The notes: generated by a model from the sequence alone, not told the origin. A stretch of 64,000 bases of DNA from RGIG8244 sp045639325 (GCA_045639325.1 JAZUCU010000043.1:62001-126000); one strand, 5' to 3'; positions 8,365 to 17,897 are shown, counted from the stretch's first letter. Numbers and translations are program-made.

Positions 8365-8405
8365 AAAACCGCCCGGATCGGAAAAAATCTGATCCGGGCG
8401 GTTTT
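8365..8405. terminator. Bidirectional rho-independent terminator
   Basis: A perfect 15-bp inverted repeat (AAAACCGCCCGGATC at 8365-8379 with its complement at 8391-8405) around an 11-nt loop, with A and T tracts on the two sides. It lies between the convergent SDR gene and the sugar-isomerase operon and can serve both. Confidence 0.93.
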
Positions 8406-8419
8406 GCTTTCGATTTATT

Positions 8420-9325
8420 TTAAGCATCCAGCAGTGGGGAGATCCGGCTGAATGCATCGCGGAGCATTGCGGGAGTGATGGAGAGATCCTGGGGGATACT
8501 GACTTCACTCTGAACGCTCTGGAGACGGGGTGCTTCGGCAAGGACGTCCATAATATGATCCCAGGGCATGGTGTCGTTGCCGGGATCGGGAAGCTGATGC
8601 TGATCCATAAAGCCGTCATTGCTGTGGAAATGGCAATTGACGACCCACTTTTTGAAGGTTCCGATGATATCTTTTTCCCAATAGACAGGCATCTTCATCA
8701 AATCCCAGAAGTAGGGAACACAGCTTTTTGCGGGGTCGGCTTCGCCACATTCTGTGAGATGGGCATGGCCGGCATCGTAACAGAATCCGAGGAAAGGGGA
8801 ATTGTATGCTTCGAGCACTTCCAGAATGCAGGTGGACTGATTCAATGGAGTCCATTGATTTTCCAACGCCATGACAACGCCATGTTTTTCGGCGAAGGGG
8901 AGCAGTTCATCAAGGGCCCGGCGGAGGGCATCCTTGTAATCCTGCATGGTGAATGTGCCTTCAATACCATTCACGGAGGGATAGGTATTGCCCGTATGAT
9001 ATGCCATACTTGTCACACCCAGTTGTTCGCAGATGAGGATTGCGCTTTTCTGACGGAGGATGATCGCCTCATGCGTTTCTTTGAAGGGCATCCCCGGGTC
9101 TTTGAACAAGCCCCAGGGAGCGTGTGCATCGACGAACTTCAAACCGGCTTGTGCGAAATCGTTTTTATAAGCGAAAAGCAATTCCGGACGATGAATGATA
9201 TTTTCGATTTCAGCGCTGGTGAGGACAAGTCTCTTCAAACCCTGATTTGCGAGAAATTCAAGATTTTCCCTGCGTACAGCTTCATCGTCATTCTGCCAAT
9301 GGTAACAGTAAGTGACCGGTATCAT
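8420..9325 (-). CDS. Sugar phosphate isomerase/epimerase-like TIM barrel (AP endonuclease 2 family)
   Basis: A 301-residue member of the xylose-isomerase-like TIM-barrel family. Probable metal ligands are the Glu in MALENQW, the Asp and His in GFCYDAGHAH, the His pair in VNCHFHSNDG and the Glu in VQSEVS. Such proteins epimerise or isomerise keto-sugars or cyclitols, or cleave related substrates. It is the last gene of a five-gene minus-strand unit and is followed by a strong terminator. It shares its fold with the neighbouring 9352-10230 product but the two differ clearly in sequence. Confidence 0.85.
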   Translation of the reverse strand: MIPVTYCYHWQNDDEAVRRENLEFLANQGLKRLVLTSAEIENIIHRPELLFAYKNDFAQAGLKFVDAHAPWGLFKDPGMPFKETHEAIILRQKSAILICEQLGVTSMAYHTGNTYPSVNGIEGTFTMQDYKDALRRALDELLPFAEKHGVVMALENQWTPLNQSTCILEVLEAYNSPFLGFCYDAGHAHLTECGEADPAKSCVPYFWDLMKMPVYWEKDIIGTFKKWVVNCHFHSNDGFMDQHQLPDPGNDTMPWDHIMDVLAEAPRLQSVQSEVSIPQDLSITPAMLRDAFSRISPLLDA

Positions 9326-9351
9326 ATTTTACTCTCCGGGAAATGATTGTG

Positions 9352-10230
9352 TCAGGCGAAAAGAGCTTTCACGTTGTTGAGAGAGAGCTTTACGGCATCG
9401 AGGCAATCTTCCGGACCTTCGAATTCGATGGAAATGTAGCCATCGTATCCGCTGGCTTTGATAATATCTGCGCAGGCTTTCAAATCCAAATCGCCGTGAC
9501 CGGTAATGGTTCCGCGGAGGAATTTATTTCCGCTGCGGGTGGGGAAGAAACCGGCAGTTTCCGGCGGATTTTTCCGGACAAGCATATCTTTGAAGTGGAT
9601 GAAAGAAGCAATGGAGATGTTATTTTTGACTGCGGCGGGAGAATCTTCATCCGCACAGGCGAAGTTTCCGACGTCCATTGTGGTGCGGAAGTTATCGCGG
9701 TTGACCAATTTTACGAGTCGATAGACGCGTTCGCTGCCCTGGAAATGGTATCCATGGTTTTCCACGCTGGTCGTGATGCCGTAGGGGGCGGCAAAATCGG
9801 CGATTTCGCGGCATGCATCGACAACGATTTCCAGATCTTTTTCGTATTGATCGTAAGTGCTGTCTTCTTTCGGACGCCATGCGACGTCGTGGCGCATGAA
9901 TTTGACCCCGAAAACGGCAGCGATCTTGACCTGTTCTTTAATGCGTGCGACTTCTTTATTTTTGAATTCGATGGGATCCACGCCTTCTTCCGTGCTGATA
10001 AAATTGGCGCCGATGGTATAGCTTGAGAGATCGATTTTTGCAGCGGCCGCGGCAGCTTTGATCTTTTCGATCATGGGGTCGTCATCGGTTGTGAACTGTC
10101 CGATCGCCCCGGGGACGATTTCCATGTGTTCGCCGCCGATGGAAGCGATATATTCGATGGCACCGAATACATCAATTTCACCCTTGTTGATAGCTTTGGA
10201 CAAACTGTAAGAACTGATACCGATTTTCAT
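9352..10230 (-). CDS. Sugar phosphate isomerase/epimerase-like TIM barrel
   Basis: A 292-residue xylose-isomerase-like TIM barrel. MKIGISSYSLSKAI opens the first strand, with TTSVENHGYHFQG (Glu ligand), RTTMDVGNFA (Asp ligand), FIHFKDM (His) and YISIEFEGPED (final Glu) in the usual order. GHGDLDLKACADIIKASGYDGY is the typical segment before the last strand. It sits 34 bp downstream of the secreted-protein gene and 26 bp upstream of a second barrel, so the two probably act on related sugars. Substrate unknown. Confidence 0.88.
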   Translation of the reverse strand: MKIGISSYSLSKAINKGEIDVFGAIEYIASIGGEHMEIVPGAIGQFTTDDDPMIEKIKAAAAAAKIDLSSYTIGANFISTEEGVDPIEFKNKEVARIKEQVKIAAVFGVKFMRHDVAWRPKEDSTYDQYEKDLEIVVDACREIADFAAPYGITTSVENHGYHFQGSERVYRLVKLVNRDNFRTTMDVGNFACADEDSPAAVKNNISIASFIHFKDMLVRKNPPETAGFFPTRSGNKFLRGTITGHGDLDLKACADIIKASGYDGYISIEFEGPEDCLDAVKLSLNNVKALFA

Positions 10231-10263
10231 AATGTTTTCTCCTATACTCAGGATTAAATGTTG

Positions 10264-11280
10264 TTATTTGAATTCAGGGTTCGGCAAATCTCTTGCGCCC
10301 TGTGGTATTTGCTTTTCTTCCCCGCCGACCAGATCACGCAACGCATTGACGGCTCTGCGACGGCTGCGGCTGCCGAGGATGTCTTCCATGAAGGGAAGGT
10401 CTTTGATTTCTTCGTAATCCCGGTCTTTTCTAGCGATTCTGCCGCCGGTGGGCATGACAATACCGGTTTTGGGGTCGAGTACAAGAGTCGGAGTTGTGCC
10501 GGTCTTGATGTAAACCTGTTTCTGTTCCAGAATACCATCAACGTTGTATTGATAGTATGCGAATACAGTGGGGCTGGCGGCAATCATGATATTCAGACGG
10601 CTGAGGAAGTCGATTTCACATTTCGGTCTCATTTCCGGTCCCAGGTCAAAGCCGATACGTTTGACCAGATAGATTTTATCTTTATCATCGATGATCAAAG
10701 CGTAAAGGGTAACTTTGCCGGTGTAATAGGAAACGATGGAGTAATTTCTTGTTTCGATCTTTTTCACGCCGGTGTAACTGTCCGCCTTGCCTTTGCCCGA
10801 ATCCGGGATGCCGACGGTAATCGGCCCCCAGACATTCTGACCTTTGACGACTTTGATGGATGCGACATTGGATTCATATCCGGACCGGAGCTGCGGGTGG
10901 AAGAGAACGGCTTTGATGGTATAGTTTCCGGTTTTTCTCACGTCGTAATAATCGGAGATGCGGAAGATCACTTCATGGGTACTGCCGGGGGGGATGATAA
11001 CGCCAACGAGGGAAGGCATATTGGCAGGATTGATGGGCTGGATACGTGTGGTGCCGCTGCCGGAGACATAATTGATATCGAATCGGATTGTGCCGCGGAG
11101 CCCTTTGCGTTCTCCGAAAGCCAATGCATGCGCACTCATATTGCGGAGCGTGATCCTGGCATAAACGGATTCAAACTGCAGAAAGATATTCTGATTCAAT
11201 TGCATTCTCATGGCAACCTGTGCGGAAAGCGGTGCGATGCATACGAGGAAAAGCCCGATGGCAAAACATAATTTTTTCAT
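10264..11280 (-). CDS. Secreted protein of unknown function
   Basis: A 338-residue protein I do not recognise by name. The first 21 residues (MKKLCFAIGLFLVCIAPLSA, cleavage after SA|Q) form a clear Sec signal peptide. Residues of about 25-145 look like an all-beta, Ig-like domain (LQFESVYARITLRNMS, IIPPGSTHEVIFRI, GNYTIKAVL) of the sort seen in extracellular binding or inhibitor modules. A second beta-rich half follows, and the C-terminus is charged (RKDRDYEEI, GSRSRRRAV). It starts 1 bp after the stop of the glycosyltransferase gene, so an envelope role is possible. No transmembrane anchor or lipobox cysteine is seen. Confidence 0.7.
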   Translation of the reverse strand: MKKLCFAIGLFLVCIAPLSAQVAMRMQLNQNIFLQFESVYARITLRNMSAHALAFGERKGLRGTIRFDINYVSGSGTTRIQPINPANMPSLVGVIIPPGSTHEVIFRISDYYDVRKTGNYTIKAVLFHPQLRSGYESNVASIKVVKGQNVWGPITVGIPDSGKGKADSYTGVKKIETRNYSIVSYYTGKVTLYALIIDDKDKIYLVKRIGFDLGPEMRPKCEIDFLSRLNIMIAASPTVFAYYQYNVDGILEQKQVYIKTGTTPTLVLDPKTGIVMPTGGRIARKDRDYEEIKDLPFMEDILGSRSRRRAVNALRDLVGGEEKQIPQGARDLPNPEFK

Positions 11281-11281
11281 T

Positions 11282-12328
11282 TCAAGACTCCGTAGATGGT
11301 TGATATTGGTTTAACAATTCTTCTGCCGCCTCTGCTGCCAGAGCAGGGTCGATGGCTCCGTGACATTCCTTCTGCGTGCAATTCCGTTTGAAACAGCCGA
11401 GACAGGGAACCGCAGGCTGCAAGACTTTGCTCTTTGCCGAATAGGGGCCAGTCAGAACCGGAGAAGTCGGCCCGAACATGGCGAGCAGGGGAACATTCAA
11501 TGCGGCTGCAATGTGCATCGGCCCGCTGTCGTTGCAGAGGAATAAGTCGGTTTTCCGGATGACTTCAACGAGTGCGCCGAGGGAGGTTTTACCACACAGA
11601 TCGGTACATGGACAGTTGGATTTCTCCGCAATTACTTTTGCCATGGGGGAATCTTCCGCCGTACCAAGAAGCAGAAAATGATATTCCGGATGTTTCTCAC
11701 TGATGCGTTGGATGACCTGGGCAAAGAATTCGGGCGGCCATTGTTTGGTCAGCCATCTTGCACCGGGAGCGACGGCGGCAAATTTCTGCCCGGCGGGTAA
11801 TCCGGCATCTGCAAGAACTTTATCTGCTGCGTCGACGTATGCTTCCACTTTCTGCATGGTGAAAGAGAAATCCAGATCGTTTTTCTGAAGGAAATCCGCA
11901 ATCATGAGATTGTTCCGTTCCAGCGCATGACGTTCCGCCGGTGCGTGAAGGAACTTATTGTATCCGGCTTTGGCGAGCCATTCTTTCGGCTTTGCGGGAC
12001 CGGCATAAACGGTACTTTTTGCGAGACGTCCGATCGCGGCACTGCGGGTCAACCCCTGCAGGTCAATCACTGCATCGTATGACGTCATTCTGATATCTTT
12101 TCTCAATGCCTGCAATTCTCCGGGGAAAGAGGCAAGCCTGCCTAATTTTTTCCGCTGAAACAGAATATTTCTTCTGATTCCGGGGAGATATGCGGTCAAT
12201 TCAGCAAATGCGGGCTGAATGAACCAATCTGCGGTTGAGCCGGGGAATGCCCGGAGCAGAGCGGAAACGGCGGGGAAAGCGTGAATGACATCGCCAAGAC
12301 TGCTGGGTTTCAGAATCAGGAATTGCAT
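11282..12328 (-). CDS. Glycosyltransferase family 9 protein (LPS heptosyltransferase-like)
   Basis: A 348-residue GT-B enzyme of the ADP-heptose:LPS heptosyltransferase (WaaC/WaaF/WaaQ) family. MQFLILKPSSLGDVIHAFP is the typical N-terminal GDV motif, VIDLQGLTRSA follows, and the donor-binding half has APGARWLTKQWP, LCGKTSLGAL and CNDSGPMHIAAAL with the MFGPTSP loop. The PCLGCFKRNCTQKEC segment near the end is a frequent cysteine cluster of this family. The presence of the gene argues for lipopolysaccharide and so for a Gram-negative envelope. It is the second gene of the unit, 14 bp after the phosphoesterase gene. Confidence 0.9.
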   Translation of the reverse strand: MQFLILKPSSLGDVIHAFPAVSALLRAFPGSTADWFIQPAFAELTAYLPGIRRNILFQRKKLGRLASFPGELQALRKDIRMTSYDAVIDLQGLTRSAAIGRLAKSTVYAGPAKPKEWLAKAGYNKFLHAPAERHALERNNLMIADFLQKNDLDFSFTMQKVEAYVDAADKVLADAGLPAGQKFAAVAPGARWLTKQWPPEFFAQVIQRISEKHPEYHFLLLGTAEDSPMAKVIAEKSNCPCTDLCGKTSLGALVEVIRKTDLFLCNDSGPMHIAAALNVPLLAMFGPTSPVLTGPYSAKSKVLQPAVPCLGCFKRNCTQKECHGAIDPALAAEAAEELLNQYQPSTES

Positions 12329-12342
12329 GACGAGACTTTCGC

Positions 12343-13137
12343 TTATTTACCATTTTCGAGACGGTTCGCCAAATGTTCGGGCAAGCCAGCCTGAAGGATT
12401 TTGGACTGCGTGGTACGCAAATCGTAAGGAACTCTGTACCGTGTAACTGTCTTCATATCGGAATCATAAACGGCGAAAGAAGCACGGGGATCCCGGTTGC
12501 GGGGCTGTCCGACGCTGCCGACATTGATCAGATAGCGATATCCGTTTTCGATATTGAGGGTAATGGTTTCCTCGCTGATTTTAGCGACATCGGTCCCACT
12601 CCATTCGGGGATTTCCTCGATGGGCTTTGCGGCGCGGAGAGTAACGGGTTTTTTGCAGAAAGCCAGGGGAACGTGAGAGTGTCCACAGAAGCACAGCTGG
12701 GTGAATTGATAGGTGAAGTTATCGGCGGCCTGATGAAGATCGAAAATGTAACCCCAGGTATCCGGACTGTCAAGCGTTGCGTGAACGATCGTGATACTGG
12801 TGCCGCGGACGGTCAGACGCATGGGGAGCCCGGCAAGCCATGCCCGGTCATCGCCGGAGAGTTGAGCTTTTGTCCAGAGGACGGCGGCGCGTGCATGAGG
12901 GTTGAACCCTTCCATAACTTCATCATCATTGGAAACGTATTCGTCGTGATTTCCCTTTACGGCGGCGATGAGGTTGAGTGAGCGCATGAGATCGATACAT
13001 TCTTTCGGGTTCGCGTTGTATCCGACGATATCGCCGAGAGAAATAAAATCATTCACGCCGATTTCGGCACATTTTTCGAGGACTGCGGAAAGCGCCTCGT
13101 AATTGGCGTGAATGTCACTGAGAATAGCATACTTCAT
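12343..13137 (-). CDS. Calcineurin-like metallophosphoesterase (YfcE/MJ0936-type)
   Basis: A 264-residue phosphoesterase. Metal-binding motifs are all present: SDIHAN at the N-terminus, GDIVGYNANP, KGNHDE, and near the C-terminal half FCGHSHVP (GHxH), with VNVGSVGQPR as a family signature. It probably hydrolyses a phosphodiester or phosphomonoester in the cytoplasm; substrate unknown. It is the first gene of the 8420-13137 unit, divergent from the pilus operon, and is preceded by a TTGATT-17-TATATT promoter. Confidence 0.9.
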   Translation of the reverse strand: MKYAILSDIHANYEALSAVLEKCAEIGVNDFISLGDIVGYNANPKECIDLMRSLNLIAAVKGNHDEYVSNDDEVMEGFNPHARAAVLWTKAQLSGDDRAWLAGLPMRLTVRGTSITIVHATLDSPDTWGYIFDLHQAADNFTYQFTQLCFCGHSHVPLAFCKKPVTLRAAKPIEEIPEWSGTDVAKISEETITLNIENGYRYLINVGSVGQPRNRDPRASFAVYDSDMKTVTRYRVPYDLRTTQSKILQAGLPEHLANRLENGK

Positions 13138-13176
13138 ATTAGACCACCCGTTGATTACACAAATTATTTTTAAAGC

Positions 13177-13205
13177 AATATACCGTCATTTCTGTCAAAA
13201 ATCAA
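13177..13205 (-). promoter_or_regulatory. Promoter of the phosphoesterase-glycosyltransferase unit
   Basis: Minus-strand TTGATT (13200-13205), 17-bp spacer, TATATT (13177-13182), about 40 bp before the phosphoesterase start codon. The intervening divergent region (13138-13385) is very A/T-rich with long A tracts. Confidence 0.6.
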
Positions 13206-13287
13206 AAAAAAACTGAAAAAAAAGAGAAAAAAACTTTGTTTTCGGATAGATATTGCATATTTTTACAAAGTTTTTTGAAATTTTTGC

Positions 13288-13316
13288 TTGAAAAATTGCA
13301 AAATGCATTGTACTGT
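13288..13316 (+). promoter_or_regulatory. Possible promoter of the pilus operon
   Basis: TTGAAA (13288-13293) and TACTGT (13311-13316) with 17 bp between, about 70 bp before the GTG start of the first PilB gene. The -10 match is weak, so this is tentative. Confidence 0.35.
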
Positions 13317-13385
13317 TACGGTGGAATATTATTTTTGAATCAAAGACAGCTGTGAGACGGCTGCCTGTTATTTAGTGAGGTTATT

Positions 13386-15092
13386 GTGGCAGAGAAGAGT
13401 GATTATATATTGGAGCTTCTTCTGGAATACGGTCTGATTTCCCAGGATCAGGCAGATGAAGGCTGGGCAAAAGTCGGAGAATCGGAAGGTACGCTGGATA
13501 TTCTTGATGCGCTGAAAGAAATGGGATATGTGCATGAACATGATATCCTCAACATGCTGGCGCAGCAGTATGGATTGGAAACACTGGATCTTTCAACCTT
13601 TGTTATCCCTCAGGAAATTCTGGATGCTGTCCCGAAAGAAATTCCTCATCAGTATAAAGTTGTGCCCGTGATGATTCATGACGGCGTTCTGACATTCGCC
13701 ATGTCCGATCCCACCGATATGGAAACGCTTGACTCCCTGCGTTTGATTTTGAAACGGGATGTGGATGCAGTGATTTCCCCGATTGAACAGATTCAGGCGA
13801 TCATCGACCGTTACTATTCCGACCTGGAAACAGCGGCAACGATCCTGATCGGTGATATGGACGTCAATTCTGTGGAAAACATTGAAGCGGCGAAAGAAGC
13901 TGCGGCCTCCGCCGATAAAGAAGACTCCATGATCATCCGTCTGGTGTACATGCTTATTGTGGAAGCGCACAAACGGAAAACTTCCGATATTCACTTGGAA
14001 CCGATGGAAAAGCGGTTCCGCGTCCGTTACCGTATCGACGGTGTGCTGCGTGAAATGGATAGCCCGCCGAAATACTTGCAGTCCAATATTATCAGCCGTA
14101 TTAAAATTATGTCCCGTATGGATATTGCGGAAAAACGTATTCCTCAGGACGGACGTATTCAGATGCGTCTTGCCGATGCGGATATCGACTTGCGTGTATC
14201 TACCATTCCCACAACGCACGGCGAAAGTATCGTCATGCGTATTCTTGACAAGACCAGTATTCAGCTTGATATTCCCAAACTCGGTTTCTATACAGACGAC
14301 CAGGAAAAAATCGACCGCATCATCAGTATGCCTGACGGCGTGTTCCTTGTGACCGGGCCTACCGGGTCCGGCAAGACAACCAGTCTTTACGCCTTCCTGA
14401 ACTCCATCAACAAACCGAACCGTAAGATCATTACCGTGGAAGACCCGGTGGAATATCAGTTGAACGGGATCAACCAGGTGCAGGTGGACCCGATTGTTCA
14501 GATGACCTTCTCGAATGCGCTGCGCGCCATGCTCCGTCAGGCACCGAACATCATCATGGTGGGGGAAATCCGTGACCGTGAAACTGCGGAAATTGCGATT
14601 AACGCATCACTCACGGGGCACTTGGTTTTCAGTACCTTGCACACAAACGACGCACCCAGTGCGGTGACCCGACTGATCGATATGGGGGTCAAGCCCTTCC
14701 TTGTGGCATCCTCTGTCCGCGCCATCATGGCACAGCGTCTTGTCCGCCGTGTCTGCAAGAAATGCGCCCAGCCGTATACACCGTCACCGACGGAAGTCCG
14801 CATGTTGAATCTGGATGAAAGCTTCATCAAGAACTCCAACTTTATGAAAGGGCGCGGCTGTCCGGAATGTGGTGGATCCGGTTATAAGGGACGTGTCGGA
14901 ATTTATGAAATCTTCCTTGTCGGGGAAGAAATCCAGCACTTGATTTACGGGAAAGAATCCTCCCATACCATCCGTGAAGCAGCCCGTAAGAGCGGGATGC
15001 GTACTCTGCGTGAAGACGGCTTGCGTAAAGCGGCGGCGGGTACGACAACGCTGGAAGAAGTATTGCAAACAACCATCGGCGATGAAGCCTGA
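13386..15092 (+). CDS. Type IV pilus / type II secretion assembly ATPase (PilB/GspE family), copy 1
   Basis: A 568-residue hexameric ATPase that powers pilin or pseudopilin polymerisation. An N-terminal MshEN/GspE-N domain (about 1-160) precedes the AAA-like motor. Walker A is GPTGSGKT (324-331, Lys330), the Asp box is ITVEDPVEYQ, Walker B is IIMVGEIRD, and the zinc-binding cysteines are CKKCAQ and CPECGGSG. In the segment before Walker B the usual LRQDPD reads LRQAPN (A386, N388), unlike the next gene, so the two motors may be specialised. GTG start with GAGG five bases upstream. First gene of the 13386-21706 unit. Confidence 0.92.
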   Translation: MAEKSDYILELLLEYGLISQDQADEGWAKVGESEGTLDILDALKEMGYVHEHDILNMLAQQYGLETLDLSTFVIPQEILDAVPKEIPHQYKVVPVMIHDGVLTFAMSDPTDMETLDSLRLILKRDVDAVISPIEQIQAIIDRYYSDLETAATILIGDMDVNSVENIEAAKEAAASADKEDSMIIRLVYMLIVEAHKRKTSDIHLEPMEKRFRVRYRIDGVLREMDSPPKYLQSNIISRIKIMSRMDIAEKRIPQDGRIQMRLADADIDLRVSTIPTTHGESIVMRILDKTSIQLDIPKLGFYTDDQEKIDRIISMPDGVFLVTGPTGSGKTTSLYAFLNSINKPNRKIITVEDPVEYQLNGINQVQVDPIVQMTFSNALRAMLRQAPNIIMVGEIRDRETAEIAINASLTGHLVFSTLHTNDAPSAVTRLIDMGVKPFLVASSVRAIMAQRLVRRVCKKCAQPYTPSPTEVRMLNLDESFIKNSNFMKGRGCPECGGSGYKGRVGIYEIFLVGEEIQHLIYGKESSHTIREAARKSGMRTLREDGLRKAAAGTTTLEEVLQTTIGDEA

Positions 15093-15116
15093 TATATTAC
15101 AGGAGATTGAACCATT

Positions 15117-16805
15117 ATGCTTGATTCAGACAATCAAACAATAAAAGACATCCTGCTCAATTCCGGTGTATGCGCCGAAGATCAGATGCAAGAGATCGAA
15201 GAAGAACATTACCGTACCGGTAAACCGCTCAAAGAAATTGCAGTCGATTTCCAGATCGTGACAGATGATCAGATGTTGGAAATCCTTGCCACTTCTCTGG
15301 GGATGGAAATCGTTGACTTGAATACCGTTGACCCGCCGAAGTCGGTCATCGACGTCATTGACGGTGATACTGCCCGAATGATGGGCGTTTGCCCCATTCA
15401 GGAAGAGGACGGTGTTCTTACGGTTGCCGTGCGGAACCCGTTGAATTATCAGATTGCGGACGAATTGCGGTTTATGCTGAACCGTGACGTTGTGACGTTG
15501 ATTGCATCGGAAGCCCAGGTCGACCAGTTCATTGATGCACATTATCCGCTTGACATTGTAGCCGTGCATGATATGTTATCCGAAATGGATGGCTTGAGCG
15601 GTGACCTTTCCGAAGGTTATGACCCCACGGATGCGGAAAACCTGGCGAATGAAGCGCCGATTATCAAATTTGTGAACGCGGTTATGCTTCAGGCGATTAA
15701 AGATAAGGCGTCTGACATTCACTTTGAGCCGTTCGAAAAAGAATTCAAAATCCGCTGTCGTGTGGACGGTGCGCTTTATGAAATGGCTCCTCCGCCCAAG
15801 AGTCTGGCCGTGCCGGTTATCAGCCGTGTGAAAATTCTTTCCGGCTTGAACATTTCCGAACGCAGAAAACCGCAGGACGGACGTATTCAGCTCAAAATCG
15901 GCGGCAAACCCATTGACTTGCGTGTATCCTGTCTCCCGACTGCTCATGGCGAATCTGTGGTGCTTCGTGTGCTTGACCGTTCTGTGGTGAACCTGGACCT
16001 TGATGCTCTCGGGATCAACGAAAAAGTTCTGGAAAAGATCCGTCAGATCATCAATATGCCCAACGGTATCTTTATCATCACCGGTCCTACCGGTTCCGGT
16101 AAGACCACGACGCTTTATTCTGCGCTCAAAGAAATCAACAAAGTGGAAGATAAGATTCTGACTGCAGAGGACCCGGTGGAATACGACTTGGAAGGGATCG
16201 TTCAGCTGCCCATCAACGATGCGGTGGGTATGACCTTCGCCAAAGCGCTCCGCGCCTTCCTGCGTCAAGACCCGGACGTGATCATGCTTGGGGAAACCCG
16301 TGACTTGGAATCTGCGGAAATGGCGGTTCAGGCATCCCTCACCGGACACTTGGTGTTTACTACACTGCATACCAACGACGCGGCCGGTGCTATCACCCGT
16401 CTGATCGATATGGGTGTGGAGCCCTTCCTTATCACGTCCTCTCTGATTGCGGTATTGGCGCAACGACTGATCCGCCGTGTGTGCAAATCCTGCAAGACGG
16501 CGTTTGTGCCTTCGGATGAAGACTTGCAGCTGCTTGGTCTTTCCCGTTCTGACATTGGAGAAAACAAGTTCTATTACGGTAAAGGCTGTCCGGTCTGTAA
16601 CGGTACCGGTTACAAGGGCCGTAAATCCATTCTGGAAATTCTGATGATGAATCCGAAACTCAACGAACTGGTGTTGAACAGTGCACCGACTGTTGTGATT
16701 CGTGATAAAGCTCGTGAATTGGGTATGGAAACTATGCGTGAAGACGGTATTCGTGCCATTCTCAATGGCGAAACTACCATGGAAGAAGTTTTGAAATATA
16801 CATAA
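15117..16805 (+). CDS. Type IV pilus / type II secretion assembly ATPase (PilB/GspE family), copy 2
   Basis: A 562-residue paralogue of the preceding gene, 24 bp downstream. It has the GspE-N domain, Walker A GPTGSGKT (323-330, Lys329), the Asp box TAEDPVEYD, a canonical LRQDPD before Walker B (VIMLGETRD), and zinc cysteines CKSCKT and CPVCNGTG. Both copies keep the catalytic lysine and Asp/Glu residues, so both look active. Two extension ATPases in tandem suggest either a hetero-oligomeric motor or two pilus-like machines sharing the PilT and PilC encoded next to them. Confidence 0.92.
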   Translation: MLDSDNQTIKDILLNSGVCAEDQMQEIEEEHYRTGKPLKEIAVDFQIVTDDQMLEILATSLGMEIVDLNTVDPPKSVIDVIDGDTARMMGVCPIQEEDGVLTVAVRNPLNYQIADELRFMLNRDVVTLIASEAQVDQFIDAHYPLDIVAVHDMLSEMDGLSGDLSEGYDPTDAENLANEAPIIKFVNAVMLQAIKDKASDIHFEPFEKEFKIRCRVDGALYEMAPPPKSLAVPVISRVKILSGLNISERRKPQDGRIQLKIGGKPIDLRVSCLPTAHGESVVLRVLDRSVVNLDLDALGINEKVLEKIRQIINMPNGIFIITGPTGSGKTTTLYSALKEINKVEDKILTAEDPVEYDLEGIVQLPINDAVGMTFAKALRAFLRQDPDVIMLGETRDLESAEMAVQASLTGHLVFTTLHTNDAAGAITRLIDMGVEPFLITSSLIAVLAQRLIRRVCKSCKTAFVPSDEDLQLLGLSRSDIGENKFYYGKGCPVCNGTGYKGRKSILEILMMNPKLNELVLNSAPTVVIRDKARELGMETMREDGIRAILNGETTMEEVLKYT

Positions 16806-16838
16806 TTTTATTTTTACGAGAAAGGATGGTGTTGACTT

Positions 16839-17897
16839 ATGGTTGAAATGGATGAATTGCTGCAGCTTGTAGTTGACGAAGGCGTCAGTGACTTGCATCT
16901 TGAAGTCGGCGCACCCCCGGTGATCCGTCTCCGCGGCGAAATGACCCCGCTGGATTTGCCGGATCTTACTCCCTCTGATACAGAACGGCTTATCAAATCA
17001 ATTGCTGCTCCCAAACATATTCAGCAGATCAGCGAATGTGGTGGTTCCGACTTCGGTTTTGCATTCGGTGAACAGGCTCGTTTCCGTGTAAGTGCATTCC
17101 GTCAGAAGGGCAATCTCGGTGCCGTGCTGCGTCAGATTCCCAATAAATTGCTGACCTTTGAACAGATCGGTCTGCCGCCTGCTGTGAAAGACTTGCTGTA
17201 CCGTCCCAGAGGTCTGATTCTGGTGACCGGCCCCACCGGTTCCGGTAAATCCACCACGCTGGCATCTCTGATTGACATTATCAATCATGAGCGTGCCTGC
17301 CACATTATTACGGTGGAAGACCCGATCGAATTTTATCACAAACACAACAAGAGTATCATTATTCAGCGTGAAATCGGCAACGACGTACCCACCTTTGCGG
17401 AAGCATTGCGCCGGGCATTGCGTCAGGACCCCGATATTATTCTCGTTGGGGAATTGCGCGACCTGGAAACCATCGAAGCTGCTGTTTCCGCGGCGGAAAC
17501 CGGCCACCTGGTTTTTGGTACGCTCCATACAACCGGTGCGGCGCGTACTGTTGACCGTATTGTTGACGCATTCCCGACGAATCAGCAGATGCAGATCCGC
17601 ACACAGCTTGCGGCGGGTCTTGTCGGTGTGATTTCTCAGGTTCTCTGCCCGCGTATTGACAAACCGGGCCGTGTTGCGGCGTTTGAGATTATGATTTCCA
17701 CACCGTCCATCCAGTCACTGATTCGTGACGGTAAAACATTCCGTATCACCTCTGACATTCAGACGGGGGCGAAATATGGTATGAATACATTGGATTCCCA
17801 CCTGCTTGAGTTGTATCAGAAGAAGATCATCTCTTACGGTGAATTGATCACGAAAGCACAGGATCCGGAAGGTGTCATTCAAAAGCTCGGCGGCTGA
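16839..17897 (+). CDS. pilT: Type IV pilus retraction ATPase PilT
   Basis: A 352-residue retraction motor. The N-terminal LLQLVVDEGVSDLHLEVGAPP with LRGEM is the PilT signature, Walker A is GPTGSGKST (131-139), the Asp box reads ITVEDPIEF, and Walker B DPDIILVGELRDLET is followed by the His box TGHLVFGTLHT. The C-terminus lacks the zinc cysteines of PilB, as expected. Start supported by AGAAAGGATGG upstream. Its presence shows the machine is a retractile type IV pilus rather than a pure type II secretion system. Confidence 0.93.
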   Translation: MVEMDELLQLVVDEGVSDLHLEVGAPPVIRLRGEMTPLDLPDLTPSDTERLIKSIAAPKHIQQISECGGSDFGFAFGEQARFRVSAFRQKGNLGAVLRQIPNKLLTFEQIGLPPAVKDLLYRPRGLILVTGPTGSGKSTTLASLIDIINHERACHIITVEDPIEFYHKHNKSIIIQREIGNDVPTFAEALRRALRQDPDIILVGELRDLETIEAAVSAAETGHLVFGTLHTTGAARTVDRIVDAFPTNQQMQIRTQLAAGLVGVISQVLCPRIDKPGRVAAFEIMISTPSIQSLIRDGKTFRITSDIQTGAKYGMNTLDSHLLELYQKKIISYGELITKAQDPEGVIQKLGG

